Shown piece by piece: positions 53,198 to 61,561 of a DNA stretch of 64,000 nucleotides (positions within the stretch are counted from its first letter, which is position 1; the number at the start of each line of letters is the position of its first letter). The DNA lies in assembly GCF_004959855.1 (NCBI RefSeq), contig NZ_SPNT01000013.1, forward strand, positions 1 to 64,000, in the 5' to 3' direction. The notes below the pieces were generated by a model. The model was not told the DNA's origin. It did not search any database and worked only from the letters and a program-made list of their open reading frames with translations. A program made the translations under genes and the position numbers. This DNA comes from Nitratireductor sp. XY-223 (GTDB lineage: Bacteria > Pseudomonadota > Alphaproteobacteria > Rhizobiales > Rhizobiaceae).

Positions 53198-54703
53198 CTA
53201 GGGCACGAATTCGGCACCGCCGAAGCCGAGTTCCTCGCTCTTGGTCTGCTCGCCGGAAGCGACGCGGATGAAGGCCTCGAAAATCTCCTGGCCCTTTTCC
53301 TCGATGCCGATGCCGCCGGAGACGATATCACCGCAATTGATGTCCATGTCCTCGGACATGCGCTGGTACATTTCGGTGTTGGTGGCAAGTTTGATGCACG
53401 GCGTCGGCTTGTAACCCGACACCGACCCGCGCCCGGTGGTAAAGACGATCAGGTTCGAGCCCGAGGCCACCTGCCCGGTCACCGAACAGGGGTCGTATCC
53501 GGGACTGTCCATGAAGACAAAGCCCTTCGCATCGACCGGTTCGGCAAATTTGTAGATCCCGGCCAGAGGTGCCGTGCCGCACTTGGCCACGGCGCCAAGC
53601 GACTTTTCCAGAATGGTCGTCAGGCCGCCGCGCTTGTTGCCAGGTGAAGGATTGTTGTTCATTTCGCCGCCATTTCGGGCGGTGTAGTCCTCCCACCATC
53701 TGATCCGCTCGACGAGTTTTTGCGCCACTTCCGGGGTTTGCGAGCGGCGGGTCAACAGGTGCTCCGCACCGTAAATCTCCGGCGTCTCCGACAATATGGT
53801 CGTGCCGCCATGGCGCACAAGCAGATCTGACGCGAATCCGAGCGCCGGATTGGCGGTCATGCCCGAGTAACCGTCCGATCCGCCGCACTGCATTCCGACC
53901 GTCAGTTCGGAAACGGGCGCGGGCTCGCGGACGGCCCGGTTGGCGATGAGGGCCATTTCCCGCAGTTCCGCAAGACCTGCTTCAATGGTGCGCCTGGTGC
54001 CGCCGGTCTGCTGGATGGTCATATAGCGGTAATTTCCGTCGGAGCGGATCTTCCGCTCGCCGACAAGATCCGGGATCTGCATGACCTCGCAGCCGAGACC
54101 AATGAGCAGGACACCAGCAAAATTGGGATGCTGCGCATAGCCCGAAAGGGTGCGGAACAAAGTGGCGTAGCCTTCGTCCCGCCCGGACATGCCGCAGCCG
54201 GTGCCATGGACGATCGGCACGATGCCGTCGACATTGGCAAATTCATCCAGCAGGTCGGCGCGATCCGCGGCTTCGGCGATGAAACGGGCAACCGAGCCGG
54301 AACAGTTCACCGTTGTCAGGATGCCAAGGTAATTGCGCGTGCCGACACGACCGTCCTCGCGGTGGAATCCCATGAATGTTCGGTCGCTTGAAACTGCCGG
54401 CAGGGGCGTGTTGGAAGATGCAAATGCGTAGTCCTGCGTGTGCTCGGCCATGCCGAGATTGTGGACATGCACGTGTTCTCCCGGCGCAATATCGGACTTT
54501 GCCTGGCCGATGATCTGGCCATAGCGCACCACATTGCTGCCGGCGGCAATGGGCGCCAGAGCGATCTTGTGACCGCGGGCAATATCGGAAAGAAGCGGCG
54601 CGGAAACATTGGCCGGCGTTTCACCGCGGGCGATGTCGCGCAATGCAATCACCACATTATCGGCATCGTTCAGGAGAATGGTTTCAGGCATTGGGCGGTT
54701 CAT
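53198..54703 (-). CDS. UxaA-family altronate/galactarate-type dehydratase
   Basis: From the ATG at 54703 the product is 501 residues with the two UxaA parts: an N-terminal SAF-like domain (NDADNVVIALRDIARGE, HKIALAPIAAG, IGQAKSDIAPGEHVHVHN) and a C-terminal catalytic domain (GFHREDGRVGTRNYLGILTTV, IVPIVHGTGCGMSG, NPSPGNKRGGLTTILEKSLG, GTAPLAGIYKFAEPV). Enzymes of this family dehydrate sugar acids such as altronate, galactarate or related lactonate products with Fe2+. The frame extends further upstream, but this Met starts at the family's usual N-terminus. The divergent GntR regulator and the sugar genes beyond it suggest a sugar-acid pathway; the exact acid is uncertain. Confidence 0.88.
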   Translation of the reverse strand: MNRPMPETILLNDADNVVIALRDIARGETPANVSAPLLSDIARGHKIALAPIAAGSNVVRYGQIIGQAKSDIAPGEHVHVHNLGMAEHTQDYAFASSNTPLPAVSSDRTFMGFHREDGRVGTRNYLGILTTVNCSGSVARFIAEAADRADLLDEFANVDGIVPIVHGTGCGMSGRDEGYATLFRTLSGYAQHPNFAGVLLIGLGCEVMQIPDLVGERKIRSDGNYRYMTIQQTGGTRRTIEAGLAELREMALIANRAVREPAPVSELTVGMQCGGSDGYSGMTANPALGFASDLLVRHGGTTILSETPEIYGAEHLLTRRSQTPEVAQKLVERIRWWEDYTARNGGEMNNNPSPGNKRGGLTTILEKSLGAVAKCGTAPLAGIYKFAEPVDAKGFVFMDSPGYDPCSVTGQVASGSNLIVFTTGRGSVSGYKPTPCIKLATNTEMYQRMSEDMDINCGDIVSGGIGIEEKGQEIFEAFIRVASGEQTKSEELGFGGAEFVP

Positions 54704-54784
54704 GCTTGCGCGGGCTCCGGACGGTTCCTGTGTCAGACATCTGGCTGTGACTCTGTTTTGGGCTTGACGCCACTGAAATGTCAA

Positions 54785-54796
54785 CTAACATGTTAG
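54785..54796. promoter_or_regulatory. GntR-type operator palindrome
   Basis: CTAACATGTTAG is a perfect 12-bp palindrome, 19 bases before the GntR start and 82 bases before the dehydratase start, between the divergent genes. This is a typical place for GntR/FadR-type autoregulation. Confidence 0.65.
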
Positions 54797-54814
54797 CATT
54801 CTAGCGAAGTAAAG

Positions 54815-55528
54815 ATGGATCCAAGCGAAACCAGCGATCAAATGAAGACCCGGAGCATCGAGGATTTTTCCGGTTCACTCGCAAATCGTGTCCATCTGTT
54901 CCTCAAGGATGCGATCATGTCGCTCGACTACGCGCCCGGGGACATTCTGCGCAAAAACGACATCGCAGCAGAACTCGGTGTATCGCGCTCGCCGGTTTCA
55001 GAAGCCTTTGCGAAACTCGCCAGCGAGGGTCTCGTCGAAATCATCCCGCAATCGGGCACCTATGTGTCGCGGTTTTCGATGGACGAAATCCGCGAGGGCA
55101 CCTTCATCCGCGCCGCGCTGGAACTCGCCGCCGTCGAGAAGATCACAGCGGAACGAACCGACGAGCAGCTCACCCTGCTCAACCGGAATCTGCGCATGCA
55201 GGAGATCTTGCTGCAGGATGGCGACATTCCGGGATTCTACCGGGCGGATGAGGAAATGCACGCGCTGATCCTGTCCTTTACCGGTTACCGGCGGCTGGCG
55301 AAGCTCGCCGAAAGCACATGGCTGCTGGTCAACCGCGCCAGGCAGCTGATCCTGCCCACACCCGGCCGGGTCCAGGAAACACTCAAGGAACATACGGCGA
55401 TCGTCCAGGCCATTCGCGACGGCGATCCGGCGACGGCGCGGATAACGACAGCAGACCATCTCGGACAACTGATAAAGAGGCTGGAGCCACTGGAACGCGA
55501 CCGGCCGGAACTCTTCGACAACACATAA
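54815..55528 (+). CDS. GntR-family (FCD domain) transcriptional regulator
   Basis: The 237-residue protein has an N-terminal winged helix (ANRVHLFLKDAIMSLDYAPG, LRKNDIAAELGVSRSPVSEAF, LASEGLVEIIPQSGTYVSRF) and an FCD effector domain (FIRAALELAAVEKITAER, ADEEMHALILSFTGYRRLA, LKEHTAIVQAIRDGDPATA, TADHLGQLI) with the His/Asp residues that bind metal and sugar acids. It is divergent from the UxaA-type dehydratase and lies 22 bases before a truncated ABC binding-protein gene, so it probably represses both sides. Length and domains are normal. Confidence 0.92.
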   Translation: MDPSETSDQMKTRSIEDFSGSLANRVHLFLKDAIMSLDYAPGDILRKNDIAAELGVSRSPVSEAFAKLASEGLVEIIPQSGTYVSRFSMDEIREGTFIRAALELAAVEKITAERTDEQLTLLNRNLRMQEILLQDGDIPGFYRADEEMHALILSFTGYRRLAKLAESTWLLVNRARQLILPTPGRVQETLKEHTAIVQAIRDGDPATARITTADHLGQLIKRLEPLERDRPELFDNT

Positions 55529-55550
55529 TCTGCCAATCAGGTAGAATGAA

Positions 55551-56240
55551 ATGGCAAAATCACCAACCAAACTCAAACTGAGCGTGTTGCTACTTGCAGG
55601 CGCAACGTCGCTGGCGTTCACAACTCCGGCTCTCAGCGCCGGAAAGTTCGACGGAGTCACGGTCAACGTCATGACCTTCACCGGCCCACAGATCGCCGAG
55701 CCGCTGCAGCGCCGCGCGCCGGATTTCGAAAGAGCCACCGGCGCCAAGATCAACGTGATTACGGTGCCGTTCTCCGATCTTCATTCGAAACTGCTGACCG
55801 ACTGGGCAACCGGCACCAACTCGATCGACGCAGCGGTCCTCGCGCCCCAATGGGCGGTCGACTATGTGGGTCCAGGTTTTCTTGAGAAACTGACCGAGCG
55901 CGTCGCGGCAGACCCGGATCTGAAAGAAGACGACATCGCGCCCTTCTTCCGCGAATTCTCGCGGAAATATAGCGGCGACACCTACATGCTGACGCTCGAT
56001 GGCGATTTCCAGATGGCCTATTACCGGTCCGATATCTTTAAGGATAACGGCACAACGGCGCCGGAAACCTGGGACGACTACATCGCCGCGGCCAAGGCGC
56101 TTCACGGCAAGGACCTTAACGGTGACGGTTCGCCCGATTACGTTCCTGCATCTCCAAGAAGCGCGGCGCGCAGGCTTACTGGGCGATCTATTCGATCGCC
56201 GGTGCGTTCCTGCAGTCGCACGGCGCGGTGCTGGCGGCCG
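55551..56240 (+). pseudogene. ABC sugar-binding protein, truncated by a deletion
   Basis: The first ~195 codons encode a signal peptide (KLKLSVLLLAGATSLAFTTPA) and the start of an extracellular solute-binding protein: [60 protein letters not shown] and [21 protein letters not shown]. Near 56143 a one-base loss shifts the frame (the continuation [20 protein letters not shown] is in another frame). Around 56220-56250 the sequence switches to the inside of an ABC ATPase. The rest of this protein (about 200 residues) and any permease genes are missing. Confidence 0.85.
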
Positions 56241-56948
56241 CCACCAAGGTGCACTCGAGGACTACCTGGCGCGCATGCCGCGGCAGCTTTCTGGTGGCCA
56301 GCGGCAGCGCGTGGCACTGGCCCGCGCCATCGTGCGCACGCCGTCAGTGTTTTTGATGGATGAGCCGTTGTCCAATCTCGACGCCAAGCTGCGCGGCGCG
56401 ATGCGCGCGGAACTCAAGCGCCTTCAGGCGGAACTCGGCATTACGACGGTCTATGTCACGCACGATCAGATCGAGGCGATGACGCTGGCGCACCGGGTCG
56501 CGGTCATGGATGCCGGCGTGCTGCAGCAGGTCGCGCCGCCCAAGGAAATCTATGACAATCCGGCGGCGCGCTTTGTCGCCCGGTTCATCGGCTCGCCGGC
56601 CATGAATATAATATCGTGACAGGCGGCATCGCCAACGGCAGCGTGGCGGTCGAGGAAGGGTCCGTGCCGCTCGAGGGCTTCGCACCGCGCGAGCGGGTCT
56701 CCTTCGGCTTCCGGCCGGAAGACTGCACGCTGGTTCCGCCGGAAAGCAGCATGCTGAAGGCGCGCATCTTTTCGACCGAGATGACCGGCAACGAGACCAT
56801 CGTGACCTGCGAAATCGGCACGAAACACGTGGTCGTGCGCATGGACAAGGATTTTGACATGCAACCGGACGAATGGGTCGGTATTGATATCATGCCCGAC
56901 AAGGCACGGCTTTTTGATTTTGACAGCGGCGAGAGAGTACACCAATGA
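56241..56948 (+). pseudogene. ABC transporter ATP-binding protein, 3' part only
   Basis: The fragment begins inside the nucleotide-binding domain ([20 protein letters not shown], signature LSGGQ). It has Walker [15 protein letters not shown], the switch His in [12 protein letters not shown], and [13 protein letters not shown] frameshift at an ATATAAT run near 56605 gives an early stop. The C-terminal TOBE region (VSFGFRPEDCTLVPPE and onward to 56948) lies in the next frame. The Walker A half is missing because of the deletion. Its stop overlaps the aldo-keto reductase start by ATGA, as in the original operon. Confidence 0.88.
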
Positions 56949-57985
56949 AAGTTTCGGATACGGTCTTTTTGAACAACCGCACGGCCCGGCCGGTGCCGAT
57001 GACCCGCATGGGTTTCGGAGGCGCGCCGCTCGGCAACCTCTATCGCAAGGTCGAGGAAAGCGACGCACAGGCCACGCTGCAGGCCGCCTATGATGCAGGC
57101 ATTCGCTATTTCGACACCGCGCCGCAATACGGGCTGGGCACCTCGGAAATGCGCTTCAGAAGAGCCATCAAGCGGTTCGGGCGGGACAATATCCAGCTTT
57201 CGACAAAGATCGGCCGCCTGCTTGTCGATTGCGAGCCGCACGAGGTGACGCCGGAAGCCTTTGTCGACGTGCCGCAAAAACGCATCGTGTACGACTATAC
57301 CTATGATGGCGTCATGCGCAGCTACGAAGCGAGCCGCGAGCGAATCGGTATCGCCAATGCCGAAATTCTGCTGGTCCACGATGTCGACGTTTTCTCTCAG
57401 GGCTCGCAGGAAGCTAGCGACGCAAAGGTGCGCGAGCTTTTCGACGGTGGCGGCTACCGCGCACTCAGTGAATTGCGCGATGCCGGCGAGGTGGCGGCGA
57501 TCGGTGCCGGTGTCAATGAGTGGCAGGTCTGCGAGAAACTGATGGGACTCGGCGACTTCGACGGATTCCTGCTGGCGGGCCGCTATACACTGCTGGAACA
57601 GGAAGCGCTGGACAGTTTCCTGCCGCTGTGCGCCGAGCGCGACGTCGGCATCATTCTCGGTGGGCCTTACAATTCGGGGATCCTGGCGACCGGCGCAGTT
57701 CCGGGTGCCAAGTACAATTATGACAACGCCCCGGAACCGATCCTTGAAAGAGTTCGCAGAATTGAAGCTGTTTGTGCTGATCATGGGGTGCCGCTGATTG
57801 CCGCGGCCCTGCAGTTCGTGCTCGGTCATCCGGCGGTCAAGACTGTCATTCCGGGCGCCGTGTCCGTGACCGAGGTCAAAGCGAATGTCGCGTTGCTTCA
57901 GACCACCATTCCGACGCAACTTTGGACGGACCTGCGTTCCGGTGGCCTGATCCGGCCGGACGCGCCCTTGCCGGGAGGAAACTGA
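56945..57985 (+). CDS. Aldo-keto reductase, D-threo-aldose 1-dehydrogenase type
   Basis: The 346-residue protein has the aldo-keto reductase barrel: MTRMGFGGAPLGNLYRKV, AAYDAGIRYFDTAPQYGLG (catalytic Asp and Tyr), LSTKIGRLL (catalytic Lys), ILLVHDVD, AIGAGVNEW, LLAGRYTLLEQEALD and FVLGHPAVKTVIPGAVSV (NADP-binding end). It fits the branch containing D-threo-aldose (L-fucose) 1-dehydrogenase and pyridoxal 4-dehydrogenase, oxidising a sugar to its lactone. The adjacent FucU-type mutarotase supports a fucose-like sugar. It overlaps the ATPase fragment by ATGA and shares one base with the mutarotase start. Confidence 0.88.
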   Translation: MKVSDTVFLNNRTARPVPMTRMGFGGAPLGNLYRKVEESDAQATLQAAYDAGIRYFDTAPQYGLGTSEMRFRRAIKRFGRDNIQLSTKIGRLLVDCEPHEVTPEAFVDVPQKRIVYDYTYDGVMRSYEASRERIGIANAEILLVHDVDVFSQGSQEASDAKVRELFDGGGYRALSELRDAGEVAAIGAGVNEWQVCEKLMGLGDFDGFLLAGRYTLLEQEALDSFLPLCAERDVGIILGGPYNSGILATGAVPGAKYNYDNAPEPILERVRRIEAVCADHGVPLIAAALQFVLGHPAVKTVIPGAVSVTEVKANVALLQTTIPTQLWTDLRSGGLIRPDAPLPGGN

Positions 57986-58416
57986 TGCTGCGCGGTCTCA
58001 ACCCGATCCTGTCGCCGGATCTTCTCTATATTCTGCGGGCGATGGGGCATGGCGACGATATCGTCATCGCCGACGCCAACTTCCCCGCCGAAAGCATGGG
58101 ACAGAAGGTGGTGCGGCTTGACGGGCTCAGCGCCACGGACGTGGCCGAAGCGGTTCTGAGCGTCATGCCGCTCGACAGTTTCGTGGACGATCCGGCGATC
58201 ACCATGCAGGTGGTCGATGATCCGCAGGCCACGCCACCGGTGGTCGAGGCATTTCAGAATATCATTGAGGTGACTGCCGACAGTCCCGTACCGATCAAAT
58301 CAATCGAGCGTTTCGCTTTCTACGACCGCGCCAAAGCTGCTTTCGCCATTGTACAGACCGGAGAAGGCCGGCATTACGGCAATATCATTCTCAAGAAGGG
58401 TGTAATTGCGCCGTAA
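57985..58416 (+). CDS. fucU: RbsD/FucU-family sugar mutarotase
   Basis: The 143-residue protein is the normal size for FucU/RbsD: MLRGLNPILSPDLLYILRAMG, HGDDIVIADANFPAESMG with the catalytic His and Asp, LDGLSATDVAEAVLSVMP, and FYDRAKAAFAIVQTGEGRHYG with the Tyr and conserved ERFAFYDRA. It interconverts sugar anomers, feeding the dehydrogenase that precedes it; the start shares a base with that gene's stop (TGATG). L-fucose mutarotase is the closest role, but the precise sugar is not certain. Confidence 0.9.
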   Translation: MLRGLNPILSPDLLYILRAMGHGDDIVIADANFPAESMGQKVVRLDGLSATDVAEAVLSVMPLDSFVDDPAITMQVVDDPQATPPVVEAFQNIIEVTADSPVPIKSIERFAFYDRAKAAFAIVQTGEGRHYGNIILKKGVIAP

Positions 58417-58472
58417 GGTGCGATCCTGTGGTGCCAGCCTGGTTTATTCCGGCGAGATATTGTCTCTAAGCC

Positions 58473-59174
58473 TTACGGGAAAACAACCGCGCGGTAGATC
58501 GACGATTCAAAATGTCTGCGCAGGCAACGGGACGCGCCCTCCAAATCACCCACTTCGATCCGCTCGAACAGCTCCAGATGTTCCCTGCCCGCTTCAAGCA
58601 GATTGTTCTCATAGGCGGTCGTTCCCTGCATGGCGCGCACCATGCGGATGTTCTGCTGCAAACGGTTGTGCGTTGATAGTATCGACTTGTTGCCGAGAGC
58701 CTTGACTAAACTGGAGTGAACGAACTGATCGAGAGCAACGAACGCCTCGATGGCCTCCATGTCCCGTTTGCCCTTGTCGATCGCCGCCATGACGCTCTTG
58801 TGGCGGTCCCTGACCGCTGCAAGCCAGCCGTCAGGAACGTTTGCAACGAAGGCCCGCAGAGCCTCGATCTCGATCAGAATTCTGAACTGGTAGTTCTCGC
58901 GCACAAAGGACAGTTCCGGATTGATGATGGTTATGCCTGACCGCTGCTTGATCTCGATCAGCCCGTATTCTTCAAGCAGGACCAGGGACTCCCGCAACGG
59001 CGACAATGAGACATCGAGAAAATCGCACAGCTGAGCCTGGGTCAGCGTCGTTCCAGGACTCAATCGCCCACTGCCCACCGCCTCCACAAATTTTTCAAAA
59101 CCGATATTCGGATGCTTGGGCAGCTCGTCGATCGATGCCGGTATGTGGATCTTTTCCAATGTCGTCTGCGCCAT
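58473..59174 (-). CDS. GntR-family (FCD domain) transcriptional regulator
   Basis: From the ATG at 59174 the product is 233 residues: winged helix (VGSGRLSPGTTLTQAQLCDFL, DVSLSPLRESLVLLEEYGL, IEIKQRSGITIINPE) and an FCD domain (FRILIEIEALRAFVANVP, ALDQFVHSSLVKALGNK, AGREHLELFERIEVGDLEGA). Two earlier Met codons exist, but CGGAGA lies upstream of this ATG and the protein then has normal length. It is convergent with fucU and divergent from the enolase-superfamily gene and its ABC operon, so it is the likely regulator of that operon. Confidence 0.9.
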   Translation of the reverse strand: MAQTTLEKIHIPASIDELPKHPNIGFEKFVEAVGSGRLSPGTTLTQAQLCDFLDVSLSPLRESLVLLEEYGLIEIKQRSGITIINPELSFVRENYQFRILIEIEALRAFVANVPDGWLAAVRDRHKSVMAAIDKGKRDMEAIEAFVALDQFVHSSLVKALGNKSILSTHNRLQQNIRMVRAMQGTTAYENNLLEAGREHLELFERIEVGDLEGASRCLRRHFESSIYRAVVFP

Positions 59175-59267
59175 ATTAGTTGTCTCCGGCATTCGAGCAG
59201 AGCCTATCACCGGGGAATCTGATTTTAAATCCCCGCAATTCACCACCTATCAGCTAAAAAATGTCTT

Positions 59268-59299
59268 TAAAAGCTTTTATAATATATTTTTTATGCATA
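59268..59299. promoter_or_regulatory. Palindromes in the GntR/dehydratase divergent region
   Basis: TAAAAGCTTTTA (59268-59279) is a perfect 12-bp palindrome and TATGCATA (59292-59299) a perfect 8-bp one, in a very AT-rich stretch 13-44 bases before the dehydratase start. They are plausible operator and promoter elements for the divergent GntR regulator. Confidence 0.5.
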
Positions 59300-59311
59300 T
59301 AAATTGTATCT

Positions 59312-60439
59312 ATGACAAAGATTGCTAAATTTACCTGCTGGGTCCACGAGGCGCCCCGTCAGCCGCAGATCATTTGGCGGTTCGGTCTGCCTACGGCCCA
59401 TGGTGGATTGCCGGAAGGCGAAGGCCCGCGCCTGGCATCGATCCTGATGGAGACGGAATCCGGAGAATCCGGATTCATTACCGTCGAGATGGGCGATGCC
59501 GTATATGATGTAGTTCGCCGGCGTTTTGCGCATTTTGTCGGCGAAAACCCGATGATGACCGAGGCCCTTTGGACCAGGGTCTGGGAAGTCGACCGGATGG
59601 AGGAATTCCATCAGCGGCAGCTCGGTCTCATCGACATGCTTTGCTGGGATCTGAAATCCAAGGTCGCGGGCTTGCCGCTCCATGTCCTTCTCGGCGGAGC
59701 CAAGACGTCGATACCCGCCTATGCGTCAACCGCGACCTGGAAGGACCTTGCGACGTATGAACGCAACATAAAAACATGCCGAGATGTGGGATTCGGCGCC
59801 TACAAGCTGCACGCTTGGGGGCTGATCAAGGACGACATCGCGCTGATCCGAGCGCTGCGCCGCTGGGTCGGGCCGGACGCCCCGCTGATGTTCGACGGAT
59901 CGGCGGGCTGGGACTATGCCGACGCACTCGTTGTCGGGAAGGCGCTCCAGGATGAGGGTTATCTCTGGTACGAAGAGCCGATGCGTGAGTTTCATCTCGG
60001 CTCGTATGCGAAGCTTGCCGACAAGCTGGACATCCCGATACTCGCCGCGGAAACCTCCGATGGCGTCCACTGGAACGCGGCGAGCTGGATTGAGGCCCGC
60101 GCCCTCGACATGACGCGGATCAGCTTCCACTTCAAGGGTGGCTTCACGGGATCGATGAAGATAGCGCAGCTTTCCGACAGTTTCGGAATGCGCGCGCAGG
60201 TCCACGGCATGGGTCTTGAGAACGCACAGCTCTGCGGTGCCATCGAAAACAACGATTTTTACGAACAGATCATCTATGACGAAACGCATATCCACAGGCT
60301 TTCCGACCAGGGCGCGATCTCGATCGTGGATGGCCGGCTGAATATTTCGTCAGAGCCCGGGATCGGCCACCTGTTCGAACGCGAGAAGCTGGACGCCACA
60401 GCTATCGCGAAAACCGTTGTCGACACGCGGCGGGACTAG
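59312..60439 (+). CDS. Enolase-superfamily (mandelate racemase type) sugar-acid dehydratase
   Basis: The 375-residue protein has the enolase-superfamily layout: an N-terminal capping domain, then a barrel with AYKLHAWG (Lys ~165), MFDGSAGW (metal Asp ~193), YEEPMREF (Glu ~220), AAETSDGVH (Glu ~246) and QVHGMGLEN (His ~297). The His in this position places it in the mandelate racemase subgroup, which includes fuconate, rhamnonate and other sugar-acid dehydratases. The KLH (rather than KxK) around the first base is somewhat unusual. It leads the ABC operon, nine bases before the ATPase gene, so the imported compound is probably its substrate or a precursor. The exact substrate is unknown. Confidence 0.85.
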   Translation: MTKIAKFTCWVHEAPRQPQIIWRFGLPTAHGGLPEGEGPRLASILMETESGESGFITVEMGDAVYDVVRRRFAHFVGENPMMTEALWTRVWEVDRMEEFHQRQLGLIDMLCWDLKSKVAGLPLHVLLGGAKTSIPAYASTATWKDLATYERNIKTCRDVGFGAYKLHAWGLIKDDIALIRALRRWVGPDAPLMFDGSAGWDYADALVVGKALQDEGYLWYEEPMREFHLGSYAKLADKLDIPILAAETSDGVHWNAASWIEARALDMTRISFHFKGGFTGSMKIAQLSDSFGMRAQVHGMGLENAQLCGAIENNDFYEQIIYDETHIHRLSDQGAISIVDGRLNISSEPGIGHLFEREKLDATAIAKTVVDTRRD

Positions 60440-60448
60440 GAAACCGCG

Positions 60449-61546
60449 ATGTCAAGCGTTGAGCTATCCGATATTCGCAAATCCTTCGGCACGGTGGAGG
60501 TCATTGCCGGCGTCGATCTGGAGATCGAGGAAGGCGAATTCGTCGTCTTCGTCGGCCCGTCCGGTTCTGGCAAATCCACAATGCTACGAATTCTGGCCGG
60601 TCTGGAGGATGTCACATCGGGCACGGTTGCGATCGGTGGCAAGAATGTCACCTACGCCGCGCCGTCCGAGCGCGGTATTGCCATGGTCTTTCAGTCTTAT
60701 GCGCTTTACCCGCACAAGTCCGTGTTCGAGAATATCGCCTTCAATCTTCGCCTCAACAAGGTTCGCAACGCGCAGGTTCAGTCGCGTGTTCAAGAGGCCG
60801 CGCGGATCTTGAAGCTCGCCGATCTGCTGGACCGCAAGCCCAGCCAGCTTTCCGGCGGTCAGCGCCAGCGTGTCGCGATCGGCCGCGCAATTGTGCGCAA
60901 CCCCGAGGTTTTCCTGTTCGACGAGCCGCTGTCGAACCTCGATGCCGCACTTCGGGTGGAAATGCGGTTCGAGATCGAAAAGCTGCACCGCGAAATTGGC
61001 GCGACGATGGTTTACGTGACCCACGATCAGGTTGAAGCCATGACGCTGGCCGACCGGATCGTCGCCTTTGACAGGGGCAGGATCCAGCAAATTGGCACGC
61101 CCCTCGAGCTGTATCGGAATCCCAGCAATCTGTTTGTGGCCGGTTTTATCGGGTCGCCGCAGATGAATTTTCTCCCGGCCCGGGTCGATGAATCCGGAAC
61201 TGCTCGTGTCGATATCGAGCAACCCCGGATCATCGACCTGGGCAAAAGGGAGTTTGAGGGATCAAAGGTTCTGACGCTTGGTATCCGGCCGGAAGCCCTG
61301 CAGCTTGACGATGCCGGCACACAGGCTGACGGCGCCATTCGAATCCAGGGCGAGATCCTATCGCTGGAGCATCTGGGACATGTCAGCTACGCGCACGTCA
61401 TCCACGGCGATGCAGCACCCCTTGTCGTGCAGATCGAAGCCGACACCAAACGGGCACGCGGCGACAAGGTCACTGTCTCCGCGGCGCCGCGCGATATCCA
61501 CGTCTTCGACGAAGGCGGATTCTCTGTGCATGAACGGAAACCTTAA
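60449..61546 (+). CDS. ABC transporter ATP-binding protein, UgpC/MalK type
   Basis: The 365-residue protein is a complete carbohydrate-type ABC ATPase: Walker A FVGPSGSGKSTMLRILAGLE near 36-55, the Q-loop in [40 protein letters not shown], Walker [34 protein letters not shown], and a C-terminal TOBE region with TLGIRPEALQLDD near 270. It energises the transporter formed by the following binding protein and two permeases. It is very like the broken copy at 56.2 kb in type, but complete. The gene is 16 bases upstream of the binding-protein gene. Confidence 0.93.
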   Translation: MSSVELSDIRKSFGTVEVIAGVDLEIEEGEFVVFVGPSGSGKSTMLRILAGLEDVTSGTVAIGGKNVTYAAPSERGIAMVFQSYALYPHKSVFENIAFNLRLNKVRNAQVQSRVQEAARILKLADLLDRKPSQLSGGQRQRVAIGRAIVRNPEVFLFDEPLSNLDAALRVEMRFEIEKLHREIGATMVYVTHDQVEAMTLADRIVAFDRGRIQQIGTPLELYRNPSNLFVAGFIGSPQMNFLPARVDESGTARVDIEQPRIIDLGKREFEGSKVLTLGIRPEALQLDDAGTQADGAIRIQGEILSLEHLGHVSYAHVIHGDAAPLVVQIEADTKRARGDKVTVSAAPRDIHVFDEGGFSVHERKP

Positions 61547-61561
61547 GGGAGGAGATCATCC

